Source of the DNA: Capniomyces stellatus
Taxonomy: Eukaryota > Kickxellomycota > Harpellomycetes > Harpellales > Legeriomycetaceae
Length of the DNA: 64,000 bases
Assembly (NCBI GenBank): GCA_001661515.1
Contig: LUVW01000027.1
Location: 356,067 to 420,066 of the forward strand
Direction: 5' to 3'
Below the pieces are notes generated by a model. The model did not search any database. It worked only from the letters and a program-made list of their open reading frames with translations, and was not told the DNA's origin. The translations under genes and the position numbers were made by a program. Shown in pieces: positions 32,718 to 44,600 of this stretch. Within the stretch, counting starts at the first letter, position 1. The number at the start of each line of letters is the position of its first letter.

Positions 32718-35700
32718 TCAAGCATCGTACTTTTCAGGAGGGTTTGTGCCTCGAGTGGACCAGACTGTTGGATACATTTGCAGTCCACGGATGTCTGGTG
32801 TCATTTGAACTGGCTTGAACTTTCTTAGAATCAAAGTCCTGCAAGTAGTGTAAAACAAAAGGAAAATTCCTGTGACGATAGAGGGTATCCAGTAAATAGG
32901 GCTTAGTCTGTAATCAGTATCAAAAACTACATTCAAAAACGGAACGTAGACGATAAGCATGATGAATACACCGCCGATAGCAACAACCGCAAAAGTGAAT
33001 TTGTTGGAGAACATGTATTTCCCAAAAGGAAGATTATAGCGCACTTTACAGGCAAACAGGTTGAAGCATTGGATAAAAAACACCGATATGTAATAGGCCG
33101 AGCTGGCTTGCTTTACAGCAGTTTCTTGCATGGGTCCAGTGAGCAAAGTCCCAGAGCTTGTTGTGTAGTCTGGCGAACTAGGCAAAAAGTACTTGGTCTC
33201 GCTTGCCGCCATTGTACGGGCGTCCGCCAAAGTTATATTATGGCTTGATAAGCACCAGAACCAAGCTATAAAACTGCCAATTGTCATAATCAGTCCAATT
33301 TCTAGATACGAATAACGGAGTAAATCTCCGTCAACAAGCTTTTCCCCGCTTCTTTTCTCTCTCATATCTAGCCAGAAGTTTCTTGTAAATGGCCTTCTAA
33401 TAATCCTAACCAACTTTCCCAAAAACGACTTTTGGTACGGCTGTTCTGTTTCTGGATCAATCAAATGCGCGTATCTCACTCTTCTTGCTCTTAGTTGTTC
33501 AACAGATCTCGCTGTCACTGGATTTCTTGGGATCATCTTCATCAACCCAGTCTCAGTCTCCGGCTTTTCCCAAGCAAACGACAACGAGTTGATCAACTCA
33601 AATCCTAAATCAATCGCTATAATCTGCAGCGCTCCCAATATCTGTGGCAATGGCGCCAGAATGTAAACCAGCTGCGGGATAACCTCAGGAATCGAATGAG
33701 ATACCGTGTATCTAATCGACTTTTTGATGTTTGCAAATATAAGTCTCCCCTCCTCCACACCCTTGATCGTGCTTGAAAAGTTGTCGTCCAACAGCACCAT
33801 CGATGCTGCATCCTTTGACACATCCGACCCAGACTCATTCATGGCTATTCCCAAGTCTGCTCTCTTCAGTGCTGGCGAGTCGTTCACTCCGTCTCCTGTT
33901 ACTCCCACTATGTGCCCTATTGCCTGCGCTCTTGACACAATCTCAAGCTTGTTCTTTGGCGATGTTCTGGCAAAAATTATCTCTGGCTTTCGGAACACCA
34001 GATCCCAGTCCTCATCCGTCATCCCTTCAATCTGCTCTCCGTGGATCACCACTGCATCATACTCGTCCTCCTCGATGTCTTGTAGTGCCCTGTTTGTCCT
34101 TTTGGACACCTCCTGCTTGGTCTCTCCCACAATCAAGTTGATTTTGCGACCAATAGCCTCTGCCGTCAATGGATGGTCTCCAGTAACCATGATAACCTGG
34201 ATTCCCGCTCCTCTGAACTTACCAACAGACTCTCTCACTCCGTGCTTTGGCGGATCTTCCAGCGACACCAACCCAACAAATGTGAATCCCTCGACTGGGT
34301 AGTTCTGCGCCTTTTTGTCAAACACATAGTCCAATGGGTACTGCTTCTTGTCCAAATCCAGCTGCGCAAACGCCAACACTCTGTGCCCTTTGCCTGCCAT
34401 GTACTCGTAGGTGTCGTTGTACTGCTTTTTCCTGCTGTCGTCCAAGTCCAGAATCTTTCCATTCAGCATTATCTTGCTGCACAGCTTAAGGATTCTCTCT
34501 GGTGCTCCCTTTACCATCATTCTCAGTCCCTTTTCTTTGCCTTCGATCGACATCTCCATCTCGTGGACCGTCAACATCCATTTGTTTGCCGAGTTGAATG
34601 GAATCTCGTACTTTTTGGGGTACTCTCTCTGCAGCTCGTCGTAGTTTGTCAGCTTCATTCCTGCAAATCGCGTCAGTCCCGACTCTGTTGCATCACCCAC
34701 AATTGTTCTCTTGTCCATTGGCTCGTCTGTGCTGTCAAACTTGATTCCACTGCACAGTGTTGAAATCATCAAAATATCTTTTACTCCCACCTTATCCGGG
34801 CTATCCAGTTCAGGAATATCCTCGCCAACAATCTTTGACGATGACATCAGCTTTCCGTTGGTCCAGATGTAGGTCACAGTCATTTGGTTGCGTGTCAAGG
34901 TTCCTGTTTTGTCTGTTGCAAGCAGGGTAATCGCACCCAATGTGTCCACGCCCTTCAAGTTCTTTACCAGCACATTCTTAAGCATCAGCCTTTTGGCTGC
35001 AAATGTCAACAACATTGTCACTGTTGCTGGCAAACCCTCAGGAACCCAAGCCACAAACATACCAATCGCAAAGTTGATACAAAACCCAAGATTGTTGTAC
35101 ATCACCATTCCTACTATGAAAAAGATCAAGGCTGAAGATATAGCTACTGTTGCAATGATGTGGACAAACCTATTGATTTCCATTGCCAGTGGTGAGATCC
35201 TGTCTGCTTCTCCTGATGTCAGCTCGGCAATCTGTCCAAGAACCGTGTCATCACCCGTTTGGATGACAATACCGTAGCAGGTTCCTGAGACACAGAGCGT
35301 GCCGTTGAAAATGAGATTAGTTGCCTCCAGCGGGTTCTTTTGTATGTTTCCTGGCATTCTTTCCTGTGGCTCCGACTCTCCTGTCAACGATGAGTTGTCT
35401 ACTTGCAGCTCTGAGGATCTAACGACATAAAGATCTGCTGGCACCTTGTCTCCCATTCTCACATAGCAGATATCACCCACCACCAACTCTGTTGCGCTAA
35501 TTTCGCTCATTTTGTTTTCTCTGATAACGTTACAGTTTGAAGGTATCATGTTCATGAATGACTTTAACATGTTTGCGCTGCTCTGTAGCTGGACATATTC
35601 GATTGTTGCATTAATCAATGCTACCAAGATCAGAATAGCACCAATGTAAATACTGGCTTTGTTTGCTTCATAGTCGATTGCCAGCAGTACGTATTGCAAC

Positions 35701-36074
35701 AAACCTGCAATGATCAACAAAATATTAAACATTGTTGTCAAACATTCCATAAATATTATAAAGTTGGACTTTGTTTTTGGTGGAGTTAATATGTTCAAGC
35801 CATTGGTTTCCAGTAGCTGCTTTGCTCTTTCATGAGTCAGCCCAAGACTGTTTTCCGGCTTTTCCACATCAAACCCTGTCTTGTACTTTTCACAAATTTG
35901 GTCCAGTGACATCAAATGGTCCTCAATTGCCAGCTTTTTATCTTTAGCCCCCTTCTTTCCATGTTTGCTCTTTTTGCTGTTGCTGCTTCGAAGCGATGAC
36001 TTTGCTGTAGCATCGTTTTCTCCATTAATTGTCACCTGCGAGTGTCTTTTTTCTTTCCTTCCCTTGTGCCCCAT
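32718..36074 (-). CDS. P-type cation ATPase, type IIC (Na,K-ATPase alpha-like)
   Basis: An intronless 1118-residue P-type ATPase. Visible motifs are TGES (231-234) in the actuator domain, PEGLPATVT in membrane helix 4, the phosphorylated Asp388 in DKTGTLT, MVTGDHPLTAEAIG, and the hinge TGDGVNDSPALK. The N-terminus (HLMSLDQICEKY, then a GLT-containing segment) and the stretch AIDLGFELINSLSFAWEKPE in helix 6 match the Na,K/H,K-ATPase alpha group (IIC) rather than fungal ENA pumps (IID) or PMA1. In helix 6 the second acidic position of the animal sequence (IDLGTD) is Glu here (IDLGFE). The first 48 residues are a Lys/Ser-rich cytosolic tail. It probably exports Na+ or exchanges Na+/K+ at the plasma membrane. 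No beta subunit gene is seen nearby. Confidence 0.95.
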   Translation of the reverse strand: MGHKGRKEKRHSQVTINGENDATAKSSLRSSNSKKSKHGKKGAKDKKLAIEDHLMSLDQICEKYKTGFDVEKPENSLGLTHERAKQLLETNGLNILTPPKTKSNFIIFMECLTTMFNILLIIAGLLQYVLLAIDYEANKASIYIGAILILVALINATIEYVQLQSSANMLKSFMNMIPSNCNVIRENKMSEISATELVVGDICYVRMGDKVPADLYVVRSSELQVDNSSLTGESEPQERMPGNIQKNPLEATNLIFNGTLCVSGTCYGIVIQTGDDTVLGQIAELTSGEADRISPLAMEINRFVHIIATVAISSALIFFIVGMVMYNNLGFCINFAIGMFVAWVPEGLPATVTMLLTFAAKRLMLKNVLVKNLKGVDTLGAITLLATDKTGTLTRNQMTVTYIWTNGKLMSSSKIVGEDIPELDSPDKVGVKDILMISTLCSGIKFDSTDEPMDKRTIVGDATESGLTRFAGMKLTNYDELQREYPKKYEIPFNSANKWMLTVHEMEMSIEGKEKGLRMMVKGAPERILKLCSKIMLNGKILDLDDSRKKQYNDTYEYMAGKGHRVLAFAQLDLDKKQYPLDYVFDKKAQNYPVEGFTFVGLVSLEDPPKHGVRESVGKFRGAGIQVIMVTGDHPLTAEAIGRKINLIVGETKQEVSKRTNRALQDIEEDEYDAVVIHGEQIEGMTDEDWDLVFRKPEIIFARTSPKNKLEIVSRAQAIGHIVGVTGDGVNDSPALKRADLGIAMNESGSDVSKDAASMVLLDDNFSSTIKGVEEGRLIFANIKKSIRYTVSHSIPEVIPQLVYILAPLPQILGALQIIAIDLGFELINSLSFAWEKPETETGLMKMIPRNPVTARSVEQLRARRVRYAHLIDPETEQPYQKSFLGKLVRIIRRPFTRNFWLDMREKRSGEKLVDGDLLRYSYLEIGLIMTIGSFIAWFWCLSSHNITLADARTMAASETKYFLPSSPDYTTSSGTLLTGPMQETAVKQASSAYYISVFFIQCFNLFACKVRYNLPFGKYMFSNKFTFAVVAIGGVFIMLIVYVPFLNVVFDTDYRLSPIYWIPSIVTGIFLLFYTTCRTLILRKFKPVQMTPDIRGLQMYPTVWSTRGTNPPEKYDA

Positions 36075-39000
36075 ATTTCTTACTTGCTATTTGGTTCTGT
36101 TTTTTGTCTGTGACTTTTAGCTTTCTATTATTTCAATATACTATATGCTCCCTTGTAAGCGACTGTTTGGCAAACTGCAAGGTTTCTGTGTGTGGTTTCT
36201 TTTCTTTTTTTATGCCTCTTCGACAAATTATTCACTTATTAACAAAATATTAATCAATTTACAATGTCTCTACAGACTTTAGGTTAGTTTACCAAGTTAA
36301 AATTTCATTAAATCTATTCTAAGCCGGATACTGACTAAATGTTTCCCCTTGCTCAGCTTTTAGGATGTGATTATAAACACTATATCTATTTTAACTAAAC
36401 TGTTGATCTAGTTATAAGCTTAAACTTTATTAGAACGCTGTTTTTGTTTTTTTTTCTTCTGTTGGAACTATGGGTTTAATTTATACTTTTTTAATTTTAA
36501 TTTTTCACAACACTAACAGCAGCAACCTTACTATTACTATTGCCTTTATTGTTATTTAATTGATTCTTTTTTTTTTATTCCAAATACTATTGCTCAAAAT
36601 ACTATTTCAAATATATACCATTAAAAAACGCTGTTAATTTTTTCTAGCCTAACACATGGTTTTGAATTGTGATCCTTACTTCAAACACTTCACTTGACAT
36701 ATAGCTAATGCTTCCTTTTCGGTTTGCTTTTGTTTTGCTTCCATTTTACCTTTTGTTTACTCAACATGTACTTGATTCTCTATTGCTTGCGCAATTATTT
36801 GTGCTGTTACTGATCCCTCCCCATTAATTAAGTGTGTCACATCGATTGTATTTATCAGCTTTACGAGTTTCTATTTTTAATTGCTTCGATTCGGAGTGCT
36901 AAATCGATTGTTTTTTTATTATCTGTTATATCTTTGAATATGTACAAAGCTCGCACTGCCAATCAACGTGTTCATGCTACAAATATGTTGAATTGCATTT
37001 TGTTTTTTTTAATTTTTTGCTTTCGAAACTTCCGGTTTCTATTTATTTACTCTACTTTATCTACTCCAATTGGCGTATTAGCTCTTTTTTAATTCCTGTC
37101 CGATTGGTGAAATAGATTACTTTACACATAATATTTTTTACTGGTTGTGTTCGGATCTGCACGCAGTTGACCTTTCTGCCTTTTGTTTAAGTGCTAGCTT
37201 ATTGGCTTTTCTCAACTCAAGTCAATACTTTGTGCTTTTATTTTACAAACTGGGAATCACCCAGCAACTCAGCTTCTCTCTACTGTTTATATTATTGTCT
37301 GGATTTTCCTTATCACTGCTGCTGCTGCTACTGTTCTTTTTAAAACACGCATCCATACGTTCTAACCCTTTAATGCTGAATTGACCAACTTTATTTATCT
37401 GCGTGTTTTACAAAAAGATCTTTACAATAATCATGACTTGGCGTTTGTAAAGCTAATCATAATATTTAATTTGTAAATTAACAACTTGGCTTTTTGGTTC
37501 ATTAATTTTTTTTTGTATGATTAAAAAGACTAACATCTATTATTTTGTTTTTATCAACACTTTAATAATTGTTTTTATTATTATTATTGAAATTAATTGA
37601 TTTATTTAATAGATTTTTTATTTTCCAATTTTATTTATTTATTGATTTTATTTATTGATTGACTTTTATTTTGATAATGTGATTAGCTATGTAATCCTCA
37701 ATATTTTTCACTGTACAGTCGGTTACTTTATTTAATTGACGATTTTCCAACACTTTTCTGTCTCCTAACTTTCCCGATATCTTTCCAATCTCATCAATTA
37801 TCTAAATCAATTGTGTGACAAATTACCACCAATTTTACCTTATTTATATATTTTTTTTACATACTTTTGCTCGTATATTTTTTAACTTTAACCCTATTTA
37901 GTATTCGATAATTAATAGGTTGGCAAAAACTTAGTAGAAGATTCAAAAATACTAATTTGACTTTTCTTATAGCAACTTGCCTGGTCAACTGATTGGTGTT
38001 TAAAATGTGTTATGACTCTTGGAACTTTTTTTAGAAACCCAAACAAGGCAACTGACGTTTTAAACCATTGAAATCCTCAAATATTGCTCATGTGCAACAG
38101 ATTGGATTGGCGCTAAGTCCATCTTCAATTGAAATATTCCAACATCTTGGCTGATATGTACCTAATCCACATTGCGATTCCATGAACTCATTTACACCAA
38201 ATAAAGGACATTCTTTGTCGTGATGAAGTTAAGTGTTGAGTGTTGGTGGAAAGGTCATTTCGAGCCCTTTTTACATTACAATAAGTCTTGAAATTTTGCA
38301 TCGCTGATTTTGTCAATAACTGTCTTCCAAAGTGGCGGACTATTCATATCTTCCAGTGTTGTTTTACCATCAAAAATATTATACAAATTTACCAAAGAGA
38401 GTAAAGTGGGTAAAGAGAGTAAAGTGGGTAAAGAGGGTAAAGAGGGTAAAGAGGGTAAAGAGAGTAAAGAGAGTAAAGAGAGTAAAGAGAGTAAAGAGAG
38501 TAAAGAGAGTAAAGAGAGTAAAGAGAAGCAAAACCAAGTCCATTGTCGTCAGCCAGTACATCAGCATAATGAAGCACATATAATTTACTGATTCAGGAGT
38601 GGCCTGTTTTCAATATATATATATTTTTTGGCGTAAACGGCCAAGTTGATTTCTGAAAAAGTCGAACGGTTCCAGATGGCTTAACCAGTGTGATTTGTTA
38701 TGAATCTTTAAACAGAAACTACAGTGGTCAGGTTACAAGTGCTTTTGCCTAGTTTGTCCAACCTTTGGCTAGTTTCAAACATTCTTATTTGAGAGATCCA
38801 GTTGGTAGAATTCTAAAGTCAAATCTTTTTGGGGTTTATTAGCTTGACTTAAACTATGTCTTGGCGTTTTTAGCAAAGTGGTGTTAGTTATAGAGTGTTT
38901 CTCTGTTAGTATTTGAACAATAAGAACAAAGTAGATTGAAGTCCAGCTTCTTGGGTAAGATTTGGATTTAAATTATAATGAATTATAAAAACAAAAAAAA

Positions 39001-39711
39001 ACGATTTCATGATATATTAGCTATTAGGAGTTTAACGAATAAAAAGAGCAGAGCAAAAAATATACTCAAGTGTATATCTTTAGTTTTATTCCAATTCCAA
39101 TATTATCCGAACAAGACAATGGTCGGTGATTAGTAACAAGAAGCTCGGCATTTCTTTATGGGCCTTGTACATACGTTTAAGCACTTTTATGAATGGTATA
39201 TTGGTAGAGTCCAATTAACTTAAAAGACGCTTGCCATTTATACCTACTAGTGTTGGTTTATTTAACAAGTCTGGTTTAATAAGCGATTTACTACTTTTTC
39301 AGTTAATAATGGGGTTTTCTGATGTCATTGCAAATAAAGAACTTGTTCAGTTTTAGTCATAAGAATTTGTTAAAAGCAAATCAGAAAGGTGGCTGATTAT
39401 TCTTTTATTTTTTGCGTTTAAACCCCAAGCTATAAAAAAAAGAGACACACACCTCACTTGAAATAATTCCTCGCTTCAACGAGAATTATTTCAAACCGAG
39501 ATGACAGTATTTTAAAGGGTCTGTATAAAGCTGCCAACAGTGCCCATGGTTTTGTAAATATGTTGAACTTGTAACCTTTAATTTAATGTTCAACCAAATG
39601 CACGAGTACTTGGTAAGCTACAAACAACCTTAATAACCCAGTTTATACTCTTGTCTATCCACTGTGTATACGGTTGCCAATACTTTAGAGTAGTTGTATC
39701 AGTTACAGGCA
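36075..39711. other. 3.6-kb intergenic region
   Basis: T-rich sequence upstream of the ATPase gene, then AT-rich DNA up to the third TMEM198-like gene. It holds the 9-bp array at 38394-38527. Other open frames are short and low-complexity. No RNA gene recognised. Confidence 0.4.
38394..38527. repeat. 9-bp tandem array (GTAAAGAGA/GTAAAGAGG)
   Basis: About fourteen tandem 9-bp units. The left part mixes GTAAAGTGG, GTAAAGAGA and GTAAAGAGG; the right part is nearly pure GTAAAGAGA. Both strands stay open because the period is a multiple of three; coding is unlikely. Confidence 0.95.
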
Positions 39712-41068
39712 ATGCCCAGACCAGGATGGGCTCCCGCATTTAATGTGTTTGTTGTGCTAGCTTCAATAGCAGTTATTTCAGTGCAATCAACTGGAGAGCT
39801 TCAGAATTACAAATCCAATATAGGTTATGTAGACTTCAGAACATTTGAAAGTACTGCAAGTAAGTATGTTTATAAACCACACCGCATTATATTAGCAGAA
39901 AGAACTGTGCCGTATTATTTGAATCTGCAATATTTAGTTTATGTGTGCAGGATCAGCTAAAAGACATGTTGTGTTAAGCTAAATTTTTTGAACAAGTTGG
40001 TAACTGGTATAAGCATTTTAGTTAATATTACACAGCCTTTGGTATATTTCAAGACTGGCCAGACAGATTATACAAATTTAAAGCCTATGATCCATTCTTG
40101 AACAAACCCCTTCTATCCCAAATAACTTGCATTGCAAAACTTCTAGATCGGGCTCTTGAAAACTAATGTAGTATGTAATGCGTCTTTGTGTAAATGTTTC
40201 GGTAGGAACGATCGTCGGGGTATTGAGCGATTTGAACGCCGGGACAATACTGCTTGCCTACTCTAGCGTAGTTATCGGCATGCTGTTTACGTTCTTTGGA
40301 TACAGGGTGGTGGTCGCAATCATATTTTTAGTAGGTGCTACATTTTTTGGTAAGCACAATTCGAGTTTTAGCAGCAGTTTTTATTGAAATAAATTAATAA
40401 AACAATACAGCTGGTTGTAGCAAATAATTAAATTCGAGATAAAAGTTGCGTTGGTAGGGATTGCGACACTTGTTGTTTGCATTTACATGAGAATACCGAC
40501 AGAGTCGGAAAATACCAGAGCACTGGTTTACTGTGTTATATCAATACTCGCGGGGCTTTCTGTTGGGTTTATAGTGGTGTGGGTTAGAGCTGTTGGTTAT
40601 CTTTTCACCGGTGGCTCGGCGGGTATATCAGTTGCAACTTTGATTATTTTTATGGGACGAAACGGATTTGTTGACCCATGGACTAGAGGGGTAACCATGT
40701 CGCTGTTTATAATTGCAGGAGGTGTTTCAACGATATACTATGAGCTACCATCCATTATTATTTCCACATCAATCTATGGAGCATTCTGGTTCATTTGTGG
40801 TGTTGATATTCTTAATGGAGCTGAACTTGTTTCCTCGATTATAATATTGGCGGTCGACCCTAGTGCAAACATTGAAAGCCATAAGTATGCTATTGGAACT
40901 ATTGGTGGTTTTGCAGCAGTATCTGCTATTGGTACGTTGGTGCAGCTATTTTTGACGTCAAGAAAGCCTAAGGAAGGTCGTGATGCTGTTTTTGAAGATC
41001 TAGAGATGACCACAATACAGGGCAATGCTAGTGAAGTGGGAAACAAAGTCGGTGCCATCCGCAGCTGA
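39712..41068 (+). CDS. TMEM198-like membrane protein, copy 3
   Basis: Exons 39712-39859, 40206-40349 and 40458-41068 give 300 residues. The start MPRPGWAPAFNVFVVLASIAVIS is a signal peptide or first helix. After a phase-1 intron at GCA-A the core begins, with FTFFGYRVVV, then a second phase-1 intron just after the TFFG codon, then YMRIPTESENTRALVY and YYELPSIIISTSIYGAFW. It ends in a cytoplasmic tail starting TSRKPKEGRDAVFEDLEMT. The tail start TSRKPK is shared with copy 1, and the second intron position is identical to copy 1, so copies 1 and 3 are closer to each other than to copy 2. All three share the TMEM198-like fold by motif; role unknown. Confidence 0.85.
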
Positions 41069-41629
41069 TTTTTCATTGATGAAACGCCATTTTGCCGATA
41101 CATACATGTATATAATTGTTTTCTAAATAAACAGGCCATAAAAAACAAGAAATGAGTTGATGTAATTTCTACAGGGGCAGTTGGGTGCGATTGTTGGGAT
41201 GCAGTTTGTGGCGCTATAGTACTGACTTTTATTTTGTTGTCGCTAATCAGCGAGTAACACGTCTTTTTTCCCCCCTAGAACTACTGACTGGGCCTGAAAT
41301 AAATCGCGAATTCAAAGTACCCGACTTCGGAACTTTCACCATCAATCACTAATATTGCCCAAAAAAAAAAAAGAAAACACTTTGAAGAAGATTTCATGGA
41401 TTTTATCGGTAGTGGCTGCCACAACCATCGCGGCTAAATATGAGCCAAGGAGTATTCGCATTAGGCACAGCATTGTGGGGTCAAAACAAAAAGAGCAACC
41501 AAACCCCAGACAGGAAATATGGTATAAATACTTGTAATGAAATATATTGAATATAAAGAAATATAATAAAGTTAAATAGATAAAAGAGAAAGAAAAAAAA
41601 GAAAAGAAAAGAGAAAACAGAATTATGAA
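41069..41629. other. Intergenic; possible orphan exon
   Basis: Between two convergent genes. The stretch 41279-41341 after a pyrimidine-rich AG reads as a short protein-like tail (GPEINREFKVPDFGTF), but no upstream exon could be joined in phase. The opposite strand is also open there, so it remains unassigned. Confidence 0.3.
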
Positions 41630-44600
41630 TTATGAATTCAACAAAGTGGACAAAGTGTTGTAAAATATAACAATCAAAGAATCGCCGCTGATGTTAACAC
41701 TGTATTCGCCTTTGGAGTTACTGGCCATTGTTCTGTTGTGACTCAGGTTTACAAAGCCAATGCTGGTCTGGGGAATTGGATGGGCTTGGTGCAGACCTAA
41801 ATGCGAACACATTTTATCTGAAATTAAAATAGCCAGGTCTGAATTGATATTGATATTGACATTGGCGTTGGTGTCTGTATCTGCGTCTGATAGCACCGAT
41901 GCTGAACGTTTCAAGCCAGAGCTGGGCAGTATAGAGCTGGCATTACTGTCGGCAGCCTCTGGTTTGCTGTCTCTGGCTTCAGTCTGGGTTAGTATTTTTG
42001 GAATCGGCCCATAAACAATCTCAAAGTCCAGCACGTAGTTGTGGTTGTAATTGTGGATTTGGCTGTTTTTATTGGCTGCAGTGTTATTGTTCCCATTGGC
42101 TGAACTTGATACTGCTGACTCGTTTGGAACCCACCAGTAAAAACCAGGCTTTCTGGCCCCTGAGTCTTTAGCTAAACAAACTGGGTTATACTTGAAGCTG
42201 ACATTCTCATAACCAGTCTCCCTATCCACATCCATGTCTTTATCTGCATCAACGCCCGAGTGACTCGCTGCACTTCGCGGGCTTTCCAGCTTCTGCCTCT
42301 TCTGCCTCTTCTGCATCATTGCCTTGCTAGGGCTAAACAGCCGGCTTTCTTCGCTTTTGGCGCTGTTTTCTCTCGGGTCAATTGAAAATCTTGGCGGGAA
42401 TTTCGCATACAGCCTTGACATCACCCTTGACTTTGACCTCCTGATATTGAATGGCAAATCAATTCTGATTGGCAGTTTATTTTCTGGATTAAAAACCATT
42501 GTTGCTTGGTACTTGCTATTTAGTGACACCATGTCATTTACCAGCATTGACACCGAATGCAAGTAAAACATCGCTGTTCTTATTGTCCACCCTATCGACC
42601 TTGTGTTCTTTATTTGGTTTATCCGCATCTGGATAAAACTAAACAGCCTTAGTGTGCTCGCCTCGTCTATCAATGTTATTGGTACGCCTCCCATCGCTGA
42701 AATAAACGGCGACTTTACCATCTCTATTTCCACTGAATACCCGGAACTGCTGCTTCCACCACCATCTCCCTCCACTGCTATCTCGCTTTTTTCTTTAGTC
42801 AACTCCTCAATCCAGTTGTTTTCTGGGTCCAATGTTATTGACACCTTAGCAAATCCGCCATATATAAACGCAAACCTTTTGGCTGTTGATTGGTTCGTTT
42901 TTATTTTATTCAGGCTTTCCAACACTTCATTTTCGTCTATTAATCATCACCACCCATTCATTTTCTTTGTTAGAGCCATACAATCAATTAAAACCTGTGT
43001 CAAACCCTCCCACTCTTCTGCCACCAATTCTATCAACTTTATCACCAATAACAAACATTTGTATCATTTACTTTTTAATTCCAAAATGTCCTGTGTAGTG
43101 ACAACGCTATTGTCGTTCGTATCCTGCTGAATTCTTTTAATCTCCTAATTTAATCGCAAAAAATCTTTATTTTAAACATCTTGCTATACAAGTATATCTC
43201 GTCGCTTCACAGTCCCCCCCCCCTCCCCCCNNNNNNNNNNNNNNNNNNNNNNCCCCCCCCCCCAACACCATATATAGCCCCAATCAAGCATATTTACCTC
43301 CAAAGTTGATAAATGGGTCTCTCTAGACTTCAATGCCAGCTGTCCAATCATATCCTTTTTCAGACTAAGCTTATTGATCTTTTCTTGTAGTTCTTTCAGT
43401 CTTTTCCTAATTTATTCAAATCAATTCAATTAATGTAATTTAATGTCATATCATTCCAAATATACTGCGTTAATATAAGTCATATCAGTCTAATTGTATC
43501 TCTTGTAAAAAATTTAAATCGCTGCTTAAAGCAACCAGTTTGCTTTGTATTTACTGTTGCAAATCTGAAACGCGTGTCAGCTCGTTGACCTTGTCATTTT
43601 TTGACTTTTTCTCGCTTTGGTTTCTATTTATAAAGGTTATTAACCAATTGTTTTCTTTATTTGAATCATTAAAATCCTGAAAGTCAACAAATAAAATGAT
43701 CGTTTTTCAACAAAAAAAAACCAAATTATTTACAGCGTTTAAACTCGACAAAATTATCTTTTTGCTAGTTTTTTTTTTCCATTTTCATTTGACATCCTTA
43801 ATGGTTTATTGCTTGTAATGTTTAATTTACCTCTGCTTCAATAATGTCAATTTAAGCTCAAGCCTACTGAATACATCTTGTTTCATTTTGTTTTTCAATT
43901 TGCATACATCTTTTCTCCGTTTAATCTCATCAATATCCTATAATGTATATTTATATTGTGGCGGTTTAATGTACTGAATAATCACATTATAGCATAACAC
44001 AACATACATTAACACGGCAAAGTAACAAATACCAATTAATCGATAGTAAGCAATAAACCAATACCTGTCTTAGTTTATACACGGTACTCTTGAACTCGAC
44101 AATTAGTTCTTGGACCATTTCTACTTCATGCAGATTTGATTCATGATGACTGTTGGTTTTCACTGTGTCAAAGGCCAAGTGGAAATTCTCCTACAATTAC
44201 AACATGTCCACTAATTTTTTTAATTTGCTTCTAGTCACAAAGCACATGGCTATATACATCAATTGTTATCATTAATTCTGCATACATCAGAAACGGCAGC
44301 TATCCCACTAATATCTAATTAACTAACCCTAGACTTGATCTGTGTCTCAAAGTCTGAATCGATATAATTTTGGACCTTGGCGGGGTTACTTCTTTCAAAT
44401 TCTGCTTTGATGCACGCCCAGTCCAAATCCAGCTTCTCCACTTTTTCTTTGATTTGTGCCACCAACAATCTATAGTGTTTTATATATTTTGCTGTTACTT
44501 CCTGACTATAAATATCGCTGCTGTTCAATATCTCAGCAGAGCCCGGCATAAACTCCTCTAACTTTTCCTCCCCAGGTGCCATATCAACAACTGGAATCTC

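Noticed and set aside
33706..35277. Plus-strand frames opposite the P-type ATPase
   Set aside because: Antisense shadows; every P-type motif lies on the minus strand.
38310..38591. 93-codon frame of KESKESKE repeats
   Set aside because: It is a translation of the 9-bp array; the array stays open on both strands simply because of its period.
42937..42981. Two in-frame TGA codons near the last KNL1 junction, hinting at a micro-intron or recoding
   Set aside because: A 45-base intron with GTATGG donor, CTAAC branch and TAG acceptor removes them in phase.
43551..43553. Apparent in-frame TAA inside the KNL1 coiled coil, followed by LVALSSDLNFLQEIQ
   Set aside because: A GTAAAT donor overlaps the stop. 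Splicing from 43555 to 43406 keeps frame and continues the coil as KRLKELQEKINKL, whereas the read-through frame soon stops without a donor.
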